From: Dirofilaria immitis
Lineage: Eukaryota > Nematoda > Chromadorea > Rhabditida > Onchocercidae
DNA: 64,000 nt
Reading direction: 5' to 3'
Assembly (NCBI GenBank): GCA_024305405.1
Contig: JAKNDB010000064.1
Span: 1,240,001 to 1,304,000, forward strand
Positions within the stretch are counted from its first letter, which is position 1, and each line of letters starts with the position of its first letter. Below, in pieces: positions 1 through 13,018 of the stretch. The notes beneath the pieces are model-generated. The model was given only the letters and a program-made list of their open reading frames with translations. It was not told the origin of the DNA and ran no database searches. Position numbers and translations under genes: made by a program.

Positions 1-213
1 TATGACTATTGAAGGCTTTGTCTTGTATAATATTTTGTAAACAAATAAAAGTTGAATGAAATTTCTTTCCTAATATATGACGAGAACATAATATTGAAAC
101 TAAGGAAACCTAAGGCAATAAGATTAAAATAAGACATTGCTCCTTCTACAAAAAAGATCATTGGAACAGCAAATATTTATTTGTAAAACAACAACTGCCA
201 CACTTATATAAAC

Positions 214-390
214 TTAATTATGCTTATATGGACTTGACTTGAATTATGCTTATATGGACTTGAATTATGCTTATATGGACTTGAATTATGCTTATATGGA
301 CTTGAATTATGCTTATATGGACTTGAATTATGCTTATATGGACTTGAATTATGCTTATATGGACTTGAATTATGCTTATATGGACTTGAA
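214..390. repeat. 21-bp tandem array, about 8 copies
   Basis: A 21-base unit (core TTATGCTTATATGGACTTGAA) is repeated about eight times, almost perfectly. The first unit carries an extra five bases. Because 21 is a multiple of three the array stays open in frame and reads as a seven-residue repeat NYAYMDL, but there is no gene context, so the open frame is most likely a by-product of the period. The array ends where the last unit degenerates to GAACATGCTTA. Confidence 0.9.
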
Positions 391-2493
391 CATGCTTAAA
401 TTGTTTTCAAACAGAGTTTCCGATATTTTTATCAAAAATTAATGCGTAAATAACACGGAAGCATCCAACTAAAAGAAAGTGAAAATGACAGAAAAAAAAT
501 GGGATATGCTTTTGGAATTTTATTCTAAACCTAAATTAACTCATTTATATTTTCCATGCAATAAATTTTTTATTCAGTTAATTTTCGCCTGAGATGGGCA
601 TATCAGTTAATTTGTGACGGTATGGTCTAGTATCTTAAGTTAATGAATTTTCCGCATATAGTTTCCTTATCATGTCCAATGATTTTCTTCAAGAAATAAG
701 CAATGGAACTTTTGAGCTGATGTTAATTGTAGTATTATTATAATTCATTATTTCAAAATTATCTTGGGTATTATTTAAAAGATGCGTGTAAATTTAGTTA
801 GTCCCTTTTTCACTATATGAATCATTTTTTTAAGCTTTTTACCAAGTTTTTTTACCAAATTTGGAGCCAGACAAATAATAGTATGCAGTGATGCTTTTCA
901 TTGATCGAACTCTAATTTTTTACTTTAAATGATTATGTAAAAATTGCTATCAGAAATTCAATCAGTCCAAATTTCATACGTTAAAAGATTATAATGATAT
1001 TTCGCTGTTCATTTGGAATCGCCAACTCTTATTACCACAGCAATATAATGTATGCTTAATTATTGCCGCTCAATTTTGAACATTATTATTTTAAAACTTT
1101 TTGCGAATTTTCATAAATATCTCATAACCATGAATATCTTGCTTTGATTAAGTAAAAATTGCTAAATAATAAATATTCTAAGAAATATATATAGTTAGAA
1201 TTGAAACTAAATGATTGACTTTGTAAACCTCTATCATCAGTATTACCTCATTGAACAATCATTGAATTAATCTTGGAGACCAGCAGTACAATATGTTATT
1301 ATTTAATTTGCTTATTAGTCGCTTATTTATTAAATATTTATAGCTAACATCTCTCACGCCTAATGGAAATGATATTCTAAACCGATTAACCGAGATTTGC
1401 TTACTTCAAACATATTACATTACGATGACAATACAAGTCGTTCACGAGGCACATTCAAAATATCATTTAGGTGAATAAAGAGAACAAAGAAAGATGTGCT
1501 AATAAAATAATTAAACAAAGATACTTACACATTGCGATGTCTATCCTGTGCCTCGAGAAGTTTAGAATATCTTCTCGGTAATGGAATTATCTACCTGATT
1601 TGCTTGAAATTTGTGTTTCGCTCATTGATATAGCCCAGCTAATACTAATTCAATTTATCAAATTAAAATAAAACATTGATTTCAAACTGAATTTTTAATT
1701 TCATGTTAAGTTAACTTTATGCATTCATTTATGCTTATCATAGATTTTTTCTCCAACATTGCAAAATTCGTTGTAATGGTAATAAAAAAAAAAAAACATG
1801 AATTGTAAAATTTATATCATCTTCAGGAAAATTGAATGATTTCCAGCTTCATAATATTTATTCCATATTCGATAAAAAAAACGCTATCGATTTAATTGTT
1901 TTTAAATGATCACATATATTTGCTACTATGATATCTTATATGGAATAACTTATCTGCTAAATCCAAACTATCATATTCTCAATTTAACTGCTGAGAATAT
2001 CGACCCGAAATCTTCAGCTTCATAATTGATTTTATGATTGTTAATAACTGTATAGTCAATTCTGTGTCATACTATGAAATTTGGTGAAATATTTCTGACA
2101 AAATATCATAATATATTTTGCTGATAAATAAAATAGAATGCAGCGATGTTCTCATTCAGTTTAATTATCATTTTGCTTAACTATATATTGTAATAAAATA
2201 AGAAAAAAATTATTTTATATTCTAATAAAAGAAAGATGTATCAATTTCATTGGAGCTTAACATGATACTTGAAATATAAAAGCATACTCAAAAAGACAAA
2301 TACCTACTCAGAGTACAAAGTTTAAAAGAAAATTTAATAAGAAAAGTATGCGTATATGCAAACGTACATATATATATTGTCATATTTGAAAGTATACTCG
2401 CTTGGAAAAATAATTCATTGATATCGCAATTTCTCGTATATAAAATCTGAAATATTATTTCTACAGAAGAATATATAATTATAGTTTGGAAAT

Positions 2494-2608
2494 AAAAATC
2501 TATTCAGAATTACAGAAGATGATCACTAATTCTTTTTTGCTGTTGATTGGTGGGTGATTGATTGTTTTTGCTGTTTTGATTTTTTTTTGTAATTCTGAAT
2601 AGATTTTT
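2494..2608. repeat. Inverted repeat, 21-bp perfect arms
   Basis: The arms at 2494-2514 and 2588-2608 are exact reverse complements (AAAAATCTATTCAGAATTACA against its complement), separated by 73 bases rich in TGATT and TTTTTGCTG words. This fits a small foldback element or the ends of a miniature inverted-repeat transposon. No clear target-site duplication is visible outside the poly-A/T ends. Confidence 0.7.
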
Positions 2609-5600
2609 TTTCGAGATCTGGGAGTTTTATTGGATTATAAATGTCGTAATATAATACTGCATTTACAGAGTGATGTAAATTGAACAAGATGATGAGTTAA
2701 AACAACGGTACGAATTAAGCAAAGATATAGATCAACTGAAACATTCGCATTAAAAAATAAAGGATTCTAAAAGCTGCTTGAATGTTAGCAGAGTTTTGTA
2801 AACCTTTTTATTTCCGTCTACTTTTTCGGCAAAATTTGTTTATTAAGTATTTTCATTGATCGCATAAACTTAATAATTCGAATTTTGTAAAAGAAACTTT
2901 GAAACTTTCTTGGACGATGTCGGAATAACCGAAATATTTATATTATTAAATATATCGGTATAATAAAGTGATTTGGTGATATGAAATTACATTGATTCAT
3001 ATTTTCCAAACAAGAAAACATCTCTTAAAAATTAATTTTTATGTGAAGGTTGCTTAAAACATTGCGATCAACTAGGTTTTGATCTATCATCATCCTTCAG
3101 GGCATTGTTTAAGGCATTATAAATTATCAAAGGTTATATTCACACACACACACACATTCATACATTTTCAGGCATACATCTCCTTTTGATCCAACAACTT
3201 TCCCTCTCATTTTGTATTCTTCCAAATTCAGCTCTGATAACTTCCCTACATTTGGAAGGAAAATTCAAGCTATTGATTTTATTATCGGTATTTCTCAACT
3301 GTGTATCGTAATTACGACTGATAAAATTTGTCATAATAAAATTTCGTTGCACAACAAATGACCATCCAAGTTTTCAATTCCTCATTCCTAGGTGGTTTTA
3401 TTTGAAAAAGATAGCATCTCAAAGAAAATAAGTTTGTGTACATTGGATTTTTTAAAACTTTTTTCCATTTCGTTAATCTTATGATTTTTTGTTGCACCCA
3501 AATATGCTTCAAAACAATATTAAAATGATGTAATTTTAAAATTTAGTCTTTTAACTGACATAATTTAGTGAAAATATTTGGCAAATACTATCAAACTGTA
3601 TTGTTGATTGTTTACTAAAAAAGAGAAATAATGAGAAAATAAGGGAAAAATGATTAAATATCAAATTCAAAAAAAAAAAATTTGAATTAATAAAAGTATA
3701 ACTGCAATTTCCATTATTTTGTGATATCGATCAATGCATGAGTTAAGCGACATAAAAATGAAACCAAACAGTCATCGTTAGAATGAATTATTAAATAAAG
3801 ATTTCTGAATTTTTCAATGCTTGCTTGTAATATTTATTTTTTATGCTTTTATTCGAGATTTAGATGGAAAAAATATGTTTTATCCTTAAATTTAACAACT
3901 ATTTTCATTAGAAGCAATGATTGTCATAAATTTTTCATTAAAATTCAAATGAATTACCTACCTTAGCTTAAAGAATTAAAATTTCTTCATTTCTATTTAT
4001 TAGAATTTTGCTATGCAACTGAAACAAATATCATTGCTTCTGACGTCTCTTTTTCTTCTTCTTCTTCGTCATTTGAAAAAAATCATTCTTTTTTTATTTT
4101 TTTAAAAAACAGCAGAATGTTTTACTTGCAGAAAAATATACATACACTGAAATTTTTGTATATTTTTTAAAATTTCTATATTTCCTTAAAAATATTGCCA
4201 TTCTTCTGGAAGATTTAAAACTTTGTAGAAGTTGGTTATAAATGATTAATTGTGCAGTAACTGATAGAAAAAAAATTAAGAAAATATGTTATTATTTATT
4301 AGCACCTGTATTTTGTTTATTTTTGAGTACATTTCATTGAAACGAGAAATAAGCAAATTATTTTTGGCTAATTTCTCGATGGCTAATAACTGCAACACAC
4401 CAACTTGTTGACAATTGAATATAAATTCCTATCAAACTTTTTAGCAAAAATATTTACTTGATTCCAAAATATTCAAATTTAGATCTATGATCATAGTGTA
4501 ATACTGAATATTGTGTAACACTGTAACAAATACAATATTATGAAAATTAGTTAAGAAATATTGAAACTGTTTATAGTGATGATCCTTCTTAAATTGTCGA
4601 TCATTTTAGCGTTTTGCTTATTTGATATTTTCTCGCAATGCTGTTCAGTTTATTATATATAACCTCGTTGGATTACCTGTCCATTTGAATCAACAAAAAC
4701 TTTACTATAGAAATCGCGTTTTTCTAAAAATTTACTTTCGTTTGACAAAATAATTAAATCACTATGATTGCAACTGTCAAAAAATATCTCACTTTTTATA
4801 GGTAATGCAAAAATTATCGAAAAAAAAAAAAAGAATGTAATGAGTGTTCGATTTATCAGTTCTTTTATGTTCTACAAAAAAATTTCTTTTAATGAGAGAG
4901 CATACATTAGTGAAATTACTTTCTTTGTTTTGTCCTCAAATATGATGGTTAATAAAATCGTTGATTTAAAAGAGTTGATCATGATGAATTTTATTCGCAA
5001 TAATTACAGTACATTGAGTAAATGAAGAGAAAGATAGTTTTGATAAACAGATTAAACAGCTAAATAAAAGCGGAAAAAATGACTGACTGCTGATATTGCT
5101 TGATTGAGCAACACTGCTTGCTTGTAATATGCCAACTAATCATGATATGCTTATTTCCATACCAATGATCCGTGATCTTTCTTTATCGGTGAATGGTGGC
5201 TTATCGTATGTTAGTTATGCGAAGATTTTAGTTATTAAAACAAAGAATGGGAAATGGAAAATATTCAAATAAAAAGAAAAAATACATACAGATGCAATCG
5301 AAATTATCTTATCATTTAGTCTCGAAGATGTCAAAAGTTTTCAGTATTTTAAAATGCGTTATTCTTGAAAATTTATCTGAATGATATGTCACATTGAAGT
5401 GAAATTGTAAACATAGCCAACTATTGTTATTTTAAATGAGATCATTTTAAATACAATTAGTCGTGAGGCCGTTTCAACCATAAGCGCTTATCATTGACCG
5501 TGATTCGAGCAATTCGATCATTCAATCAATAAATATTTAGTGTTCAAATTTCTCAAGCTCTATCCTATATTTCATTGACATCGTGACAAAAGTCTCTAAA

Positions 5601-6351
5601 TGATACTGCATTTAAAAAAAATTAAAATTTGAATAATTACTGTATATTACAGTATCTGTTACAGTATTAGCTTGAAATTTAGAAGTAATGTCATATTGTA
5701 CGATATATTAAACGAATAGAATTAATGACAAAATATTATTCACTGGAATACCAACAATCTTTCTTACTGCAACTATTCTTGGCTTTATTGCGACATATTT
5801 AGACAATAAATGCTTTTTTTTTGTTCACTTTTAAGCATCCTTCTTATTTTACATTTTTAATTGATTCTCATTTTATTATTTTCCTTATTACTTTCATCAT
5901 TTTCATGAGTGAAAAGAATACGTTTTAATTATTCCAATTGATCCATCACTTAGATGGCCATTTTAAATCATTACCAACGATTGAGTGATTCAAAGAAGGA
6001 AAAAATTTTAGCAGTAAACAATTTAACTGATCATTAAACTTAAAATAGTCAATTACATCAAATTATTTTTATCATATGTAGTGGTTAAAAAATTCTTCTT
6101 TCGATATCCGAATTTTTGTTCCGAGAAACTAGAATGAGATGAGATGATGAGCGATAAATTTGCTTCAATAATCTGTTCAGAATAGTTTTTTCCCATTCAT
6201 TGATTATTAAAATTTTTTAATCGATTTCAAGAAAATAGCGAAAGGGTATATTAATTGATTTATAATGATTTCATTTTTTTCTTTGCAGGTATTAATAAGT
6301 TTTATTTTTGGATTTTTTTGCTGTTAATGATTGCTGCATCCAACTCTTCCA

Positions 6352-6380
6352 TATAAGTTGCATTTTTAATGCAACTTATA
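6352..6380. repeat. Perfect 13-bp hairpin with TTT loop
   Basis: TATAAGTTGCATT, then TTT, then AATGCAACTTATA. The hairpin is perfect, short and isolated, with no adjacent gene. It is not followed by a run of T that would suggest a terminator. Confidence 0.7.
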
Positions 6381-9300
6381 CAAGATAAGCTCATCAAACG
6401 ACTGCGCGAGTGAGATGCAAGGAAAGTTTTTAAAAGAAAAAAAGTTTTTTTAATGATTTCAAAATTAAAAATTAATAAAATAAATAAGAGTAATCATATA
6501 AGCACGAGCTGAGATATTCTTAACAAAGCCATTAAGACATTCATTTAAATTTGGAGGAATAAAAATTCGAAAGAAACATACTATTATTCTTGAATAATTA
6601 CATACATTTATGGTGGTAATTATCTCAGTATACTTTATTGAATTTTTTTCTCACATGAAAATTATATTTTTTTACAGGTAATATAATGAACATTGCTGCT
6701 ATTACAGTTATTTAGCTATTTGCATTACATATGTACGTTGTTGATTGTTTATCACTACTATCATCATTTGCCAGAATAATTTTAGATACTTAATAGTGTT
6801 GCGATCATATAAACACATTTCTTAATTTGAGTTAATTATATTTTTACCTTTGCGCTTTTAGCATCAACAAGATTAATCACATTGACATATCAATACCTGA
6901 AAGTGAAAAATGAATCTATCAACTGTATTCAGGATCAGAATATTTCGATTATATATAAATTATAAATAAATAAACTATAAAATATATGTATCGTATTTAT
7001 GAGTTAAAGATTTGCACAAGCTGATTTTCAGAAAATAAAAAATCAAACCATCAGTAGTATCTAGAATCAAAATTATTTCAATCATGCAGATATTACGGAA
7101 CGCGTAAAATATAATCAGAAAATACGCCTTATTCAGGATTTGTTAAGAAAGTTTAAATCTTAATAGGAATCAGTTTAGTCACAAAGCAACTTATGGCTTT
7201 CGATCGAGAAAAATCACCATGTCGCAAATATCGATTGCATCTTCCAAAACCACGAGCTATTAATAATCAAAGTCATACATCAATTTATTCATTACTGACA
7301 GAGCAGTCATGAATGTAAATTGATTTATATTAACAGAATCCATCTTGCTTGTTTCTTATCTGAGAAAATTATTCCTTAAAATTTTACTTCCTCTCCCTAA
7401 AAGATTGAAATTACAAGCTTTTTTAATATGAAAGAAAAATTTTACAGTTTAAGAAAGCCATCTAAAAACTATTTTTATATTTCATTACTTATGATATCAT
7501 CAGATGATAAGTTCATTTGCATTACAATCTTCAAATATCTTTCCTTTTTTTTTCCCATTTACAAATCTGATCCAAATAATAATAATAATTGTGGTAAGTT
7601 CATTATTCAGTAGACACATATTTTATTTAATTGCTATTTGAAGTTTAAATCTATGAATGTTTCATGTTAAGAGATATTTCTAATTCATTTTCTTTTTTAC
7701 AAAAGACTTCAAATTTTTTGGTAACAAATATCACTGCTGAGACAAAATACTCCAAAAAAAAAAAAAAAAAAATTATTTCTGTATTATTAATCTATGATAA
7801 AATGATTTATATTAATACCAGAAATTTGAAACAAATTTTAATTGCCTAAATTTGGTAAAAGTAATATATGCAAACAAATCTTGCATCATCATCATTCATC
7901 ATTTTGGAAAATGTTCTACAAGAGTTTTAGAACTAAAATCGACGCAATCTTTTATCAATTCTTCATCAGGCCTTATTTGCTGTTTCTAATGATGCAGCAA
8001 AAGAGAAATGTTGGTTGGAAAATATGTATAGTGATGATATTTTCTAGACTTTTGAATCTCATCTTTGCGAGCAAACGATTATATTTTCTGCCTTCTCGCT
8101 CCGTATTGCCATAAATTTCTGGATTTATTACGAAATATTTTCATAATTCAAATGTCAAGGATAAGCCATAATTAGTATTATTTCAATTTGCTTAACTAAT
8201 TTATATTTTCTTCTGTCTTCTACATCATTTGTTCTTTATTTGAAGTCTTACTGATCACTACGAAAAAGTAATGCATTGAAATGTTAAGCGAATAAGGAAA
8301 TCGTAGAATTCTAAATATTTAGAATCCTATAAATCATAGTATTTCAAAACACGCTGGTTTATTGTTTGTAGCAAATTGCAAAGTATTGATTTAAAGCATT
8401 AATAAGATAGTAGAATCGGTTTCAAAGTAAAATAATCTGATTAAAGCTAATAAAATTGGATCATTTTTTTTTTTCATTCCGTGAGCATTTCTTTATACTT
8501 TTCATTGCATAGTTCAAATTTACATTGCATCAAAAATTTTCTAATATAAATTCTGATTTCAAAATAAAGAAGAAAAGGAAACGGAATGAGAGATACTAGG
8601 AAAAAGTGGATTTAAATAATTCAAGTACTTGAGCAAACTTTCAGGAGCAAAATGATTTATCATCATCTGTATCGATTACTTTCTTCAATCTTCTTAAAAA
8701 TTGTCTGCAAAGTTTAATTTCTATTACAAAATTTGATTTTCTATTATATTAAAATGGGAATAGTCAAATTTATTTTTAAAACAAAAATGATAAATTTTTT
8801 GAATAAATTTTCTGAATAAAAACCTGGCATAAAATGAATGTGTAGTTTCATTACTACGATTGTTATTTACATTTTCATATTTTCCAGCCATCAAATAGAT
8901 AATTCATCAAATTTTGCTACCGTTCAAGATATCTATTCCTAATTTCGAATTATCTTTATTTAAGCTCAGCTTTTCAGAAAATTTTTTTACAAATCTGTCA
9001 AGATTTGTATAGGTACTGACTTGAGTACAGCTTGTTGTAGATCACAAAATAGAACATCCGTTTTTATATTTCCACATTATAATCATTGTCATTATTATCA
9101 TTAGTTATACTGATAAAGATGTAAATCAGCTTAATAATGCATGTATTATTTAAGACTATAAACAAAAGTATTCATTACTTCAATGATAATCAGTTAGGAA
9201 AAATAAATAAAAATCTCTAATTAATCTATGCTTTATGCTTTAGAAAATTTAAACGGCTGTTCAATAGTTTCTATTTTATTAGGGAATAGAGATTCTGAAT

Positions 9301-10040
9301 CAAATTTCAAATCAATTTTATTTCGAAACACTTCAAATGACATTTACTAATTGGCCAGTAGAATGCTTGATGATGACATAAACATTTCTTCTTAAATAAA
9401 TTAATTAAAAATTGAGATAATTCAATGAAAAATTTAAAAAAATTTAAATTGTCATCTGCGTTATTCGCAAAGTTTCGTTCTTTTTTTTTTCAAAAAATTG
9501 AATTTCAACAATGCGCAGATGGTATAAGCTTATGCTGCAGATGCAGACATAGCTAATTCTGTCCAAATTCAATTACTAATACAAATTGAAGGACCTTTTA
9601 AATCTGTCTTCGTCCTTTTTGATAAAAATGAGAAAGAGAAATTTAGAATTTGAATTCCTCTTCAAGTATAAATATATTATAAGAAATAATTTTAAATATT
9701 TTTTTTTTTGATAACAAAACGGAAGAATTATGATTTGCAACACAATTCTTCTGTTTTGATTAATTTTATTACTTAAACCTTACTCCTTGTATCTATCTAT
9801 CTATATTTGAAAAATTTCAAATTTTTATCATTTGATCTTTTATCTTTTACTTTTTGCTTTTATTCATTTTGTTATTATTTTTTTGTTGATAAGATCAAAT
9901 AATATGAATAATCGTCGTTTTTGCGAAAATCAATTTAAATAAGGAAAAAATGAATAAATTTTGTTTCAATCAACATTTCAGAATATTAGCAGATAGCTTG
10001 AAGAGAAGATGTTATGTTTATTTTGATAGTTCCAAAATTA

Positions 10041-10332
10041 GAAAAATAGCGATCACTCTCGAATAGCGATCGATGTAATGATAAACAGTAAAAGAGTACG
10101 TAAATGTAATGAGAATGACAGAAGACTGATAATCTCAAAGGTTGTATAGATATAATGAGATATAACAAGAGATAGCATAAAATGAATGCAACCTGCGCCA
10201 TTCAAAAGTTTATTTCATCATAGGGGCGTCAAAGTTGTTGAATGTATCATCAAACGGTCACAATGGTAATGATAGCTGTTAAACTATTATTTTCTTTATA
10301 TCGATCGCTTTTCGAGGTGATCGCTATTTTTC
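10041..10332. mobile_element. Putative Tc1/mariner-type MITE
   Basis: A 292-bp unit is bounded by inverted repeats of about 34 bp: left 10041-10074 and right 10300-10332. Both begin GAAAAATAGCGATCAC when read inward and differ by one indel and one substitution. Each end is directly flanked by TA (10039-10040 and 10333-10334), the target-site duplication expected of Tc1/mariner elements. There is no transposase frame inside, so it would be non-autonomous. The arms contain a sub-repeat, AGCGATC. Family assignment rests only on the TA duplication and terminal repeats. Confidence 0.65.
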
Positions 10333-10334
10333 TA

Positions 10335-12129
10335 GTTTTTACGTATGTTAAAAATTTAATCAAAAATCCGTCTGATTAAAAATCCATCTGATTAAAAAAT
10401 TATTTTCGAATTTCGTAATAAGTTTTAAAGAATAAGTTTATTATCATAGCTGTTGATGTTAATTTATTTCTAATTTTGGAATTGTCAAAATAAATGTATT
10501 AATAATTCTGCTGCAACTGCGCAGGTGAAATTATTGCCGATTTATTACTGATTGCATAATTATTTAGAACTTATTTCAATTAAAGATTGTCATCCATTTG
10601 CGAATATTTTATACTGTTGCATAAATCATATTATATTTAACCAATATATGCATAGCATTCATATGATGTTAAAGATTCAGCATAATTAGCTTTAGGTTGA
10701 ATAACAATAATAAGTGTAGCATGATATATGTGCACGGTATAGTTGACCTCCTCTTTTTCGAGACTTGATGAATGAGTTTCCGAATGGAGAAAGCAAATTT
10801 CCCATATCCATTCATAAATCTAAAAGCGCATATGTAGGTGAATTGCTGATTTTATCGTATTTGCTTGAAAAATAATCAATAATCTTCTTTAATTCATTTT
10901 CAATCTTATGTTCGATCGATTTTATTTCTAAATTTTTTAGATAAGTCGAAATGTTTAAAATGTTTGAATACATTTTGTATGCGGGATTTTTTTGCTTTTT
11001 TTTTTTAATTTTCAACATTGGATTAATCGATTTTATTTTAAAATTTTTGAAATAAGTCTAGATCAATTGGATTGAATTTGTTGTTAAAAATAAGTTTAAA
11101 TCATTAAAATATTTCGATAAAGGAGTTTTCTTTTCTTCCTCATTTATTAAAATTATATTAAAAAAGTTTCAGAAATTTTTGAATATTTCGTTTATTGGTG
11201 GCAAGATTTATTCATGACTGATTAACCGGAGATGAATATAATTCATGCTATTATCATCGAGAAGGACACAAGTGAAGGACATTCGTAGCTTTTATTGTTG
11301 TCCAGTATTTTCAATGTCAATTGTCATTCCTATTTTGATATTATTTTTGGCCATTATTTGATCTGTTTTTTTTTGCTAATAATATATTTCAAGTGCTTCT
11401 GCTATTTCTGTTATGATTCTAGTTACGACAATTCTTGTAGTATTCATCTATTTAAAAGGTATTAATTTTGATTATTTTTTTTCGATTTTTTTTTGTTTTG
11501 CTTAAAAAAGTTTGAGATTTGCATAATTACGTCAATCTATTTCATTTAGAATATCTAGCAATAGGCTAAAAAAAAATGACATTTTGGCTCTTTTGAACTA
11601 ATTACGGTAGCGAAGATTTAGGAATGTTTTAAACGAAAAAAATTTGCAACAGAAGAAGCGCTTATGCTTAAAAAGCGAAAGCAATTAAATTAGGAACTTA
11701 TTCAGATTTTAGGCTCATTTTTCTTTTAACACAATTCATGATTGGCCATTTAAGTGCAATAAATTAATACAATTGTAAAAAAAGTCCAACAACGAATTAG
11801 ATGCCAAGGACAAGAAGGTCAATTTTCGATTTTTGATAAATTTTTTTAAAGAAAATGCTAAATGTTTCTTGAAAATTTTTCGTCAATAATTCTGTATGAA
11901 GAAGCTAAAAAAATGATATGAAAAATCTTTGATTTTGAATCATTCCTTGAAAGTGGAGTATCGAAGATCGATTAGCAACGAAAATTCTTCATATTATTTT
12001 TCTAAAACTATTCATTGTTCCATATATTAGAAGCTTGAGCTATTGGTTTACAAAACAAAAAAAAAATTTGGAAGTTCACCCATTTCCAATTATGATTTGA
12101 AATATAAGTTATTTATATATTGAAATAGA
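10335..12129. other. Gene-free stretch
   Basis: Nothing recognised on either strand. It is AT-rich with no conserved exon, RNA gene or clear repeat. Confidence 0.45.
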
Positions 12130-12255
12130 GAAATTAGCTAATCAAACAATACTATTATCTGAGATTATAATTTCAATTTGTCGATTTAGAAAAGAAATGC
12201 TATAAGTAGCAGCAATTAATTTTGAAATAATAGTATTGTTTGTTTGGCTAATTTC
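12130..12255. mobile_element. Short foldback/MITE-like element
   Basis: A 126-bp unit has 29-bp terminal inverted repeats (12130-12158 and 12227-12255) starting GAAATTAGC and differing at two positions. The interior of about 68 bp has no coding capacity. The terminal repeats are unlike those of the element at 10041, so it is a different family. No clear target-site duplication is seen. Confidence 0.55.
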
Positions 12256-12636
12256 TTCTTTTTTTTTTTTTTATTCTTTAATTTCAATACTTTACTGATT
12301 TCTATGCGCTAAATTCTTATTGAAAAAATTTTCAATTTCACGCATAGTAATTCATATCAAAATGAATTTAGTCTACGAATCTTTTTCGAAAATCTTTTTC
12401 ATATTTTTAAGCAAAATAAATTTATTACTTTGTTAGGAACTATAAGTTTGTATATGTATATACATATATATATATATATAAATTCTCGATTCATGAAATT
12501 GAGAAAGATGATGAATTGACTATTTTATAACTTTCTTATTTGAAAATTTCATTCAATAAATTCTCAAAATTATTCGCCAAATTTAATTTATTAGCTATTA
12601 AAATAGAAAGAACTAGTGATAAATTTCATCATTGAT

Positions 12637-12667
12637 CTGTTTTGATTTGATTTGATTTGATTTGATT
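12637..12667. repeat. TTTGA pentanucleotide run
   Basis: About five copies of TTTGA in tandem (TTTTGATTTGATTTGATTTG). A simple short repeat with no gene next to it. Confidence 0.7.
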
Positions 12668-12927
12668 AAGTTGTAACGTTTTCTTTGTCGACGCAATTTA
12701 GGTTTCTTACCTTGGACTTATAAATGATGAATATAGCTCATTTCCAATAGCTTGTTTATTTTTACCTCGCCAATTTTTGGCAATTTAATATCCAGATCAA
12801 TCATTATTGGTAAACTAGGCTATCTAATATGAAACACGTGTAAGTTGTATAGTTGATAAAACTTTTGAAGAAGCTATTGAACATAAATAATATCGAGAGC
12901 TTAGAAATGAAAGTTAATTTTGAAGTA

Positions 12928-13018
12928 TGAGTAAATAATTGGTTATTTCATTTCATAGCTTGTTGAGTAAATAATTGGTTATTTCATTTCATAGCTTATA
13001 TAAGCTATGAAATGAAAT
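12928..13018. repeat. 36-bp tandem duplication ending in a 38-bp perfect palindrome
   Basis: A 34-base block starting TGAGTAAATAATTGG occurs at 12928 and again 36 bases later at 12964. The second copy runs into a perfect, loopless palindrome at 12981-13018 (arms of 19 bases, ATTTCATTTCATAGCTTAT and its complement). The first copy lacks the second palindrome arm, so the palindrome arose at, or was kept at, only one copy. Confidence 0.85.

Larger units (their letters stand above)
401..10038. other. Gene-free AT-rich stretch
   Basis: No conserved coding exon was recognised on either strand in these 9.6 kb. The short open frames present (for example near 4768-5025 and 7842-8114) have low-complexity translations, several starting at TTG, and no splice context. 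The stretch holds a CA run near 3139, two inverted repeats listed separately (2494-2608 and 6352-6380) and many poly-A/T runs. It may be intergenic or a long 5' intron of an unseen gene. Confidence 0.5.

Noticed and set aside
239..442. 67-codon frame of NYAYMDL repeats as a gene
   Set aside because: The 21-base period keeps any frame open; no splice sites, no neighbours and a TTG start.
7842..8114. 90-codon frame on + strand
   Set aside because: No motif and low-complexity composition; length is expected by chance in DNA this long and AT-rich.
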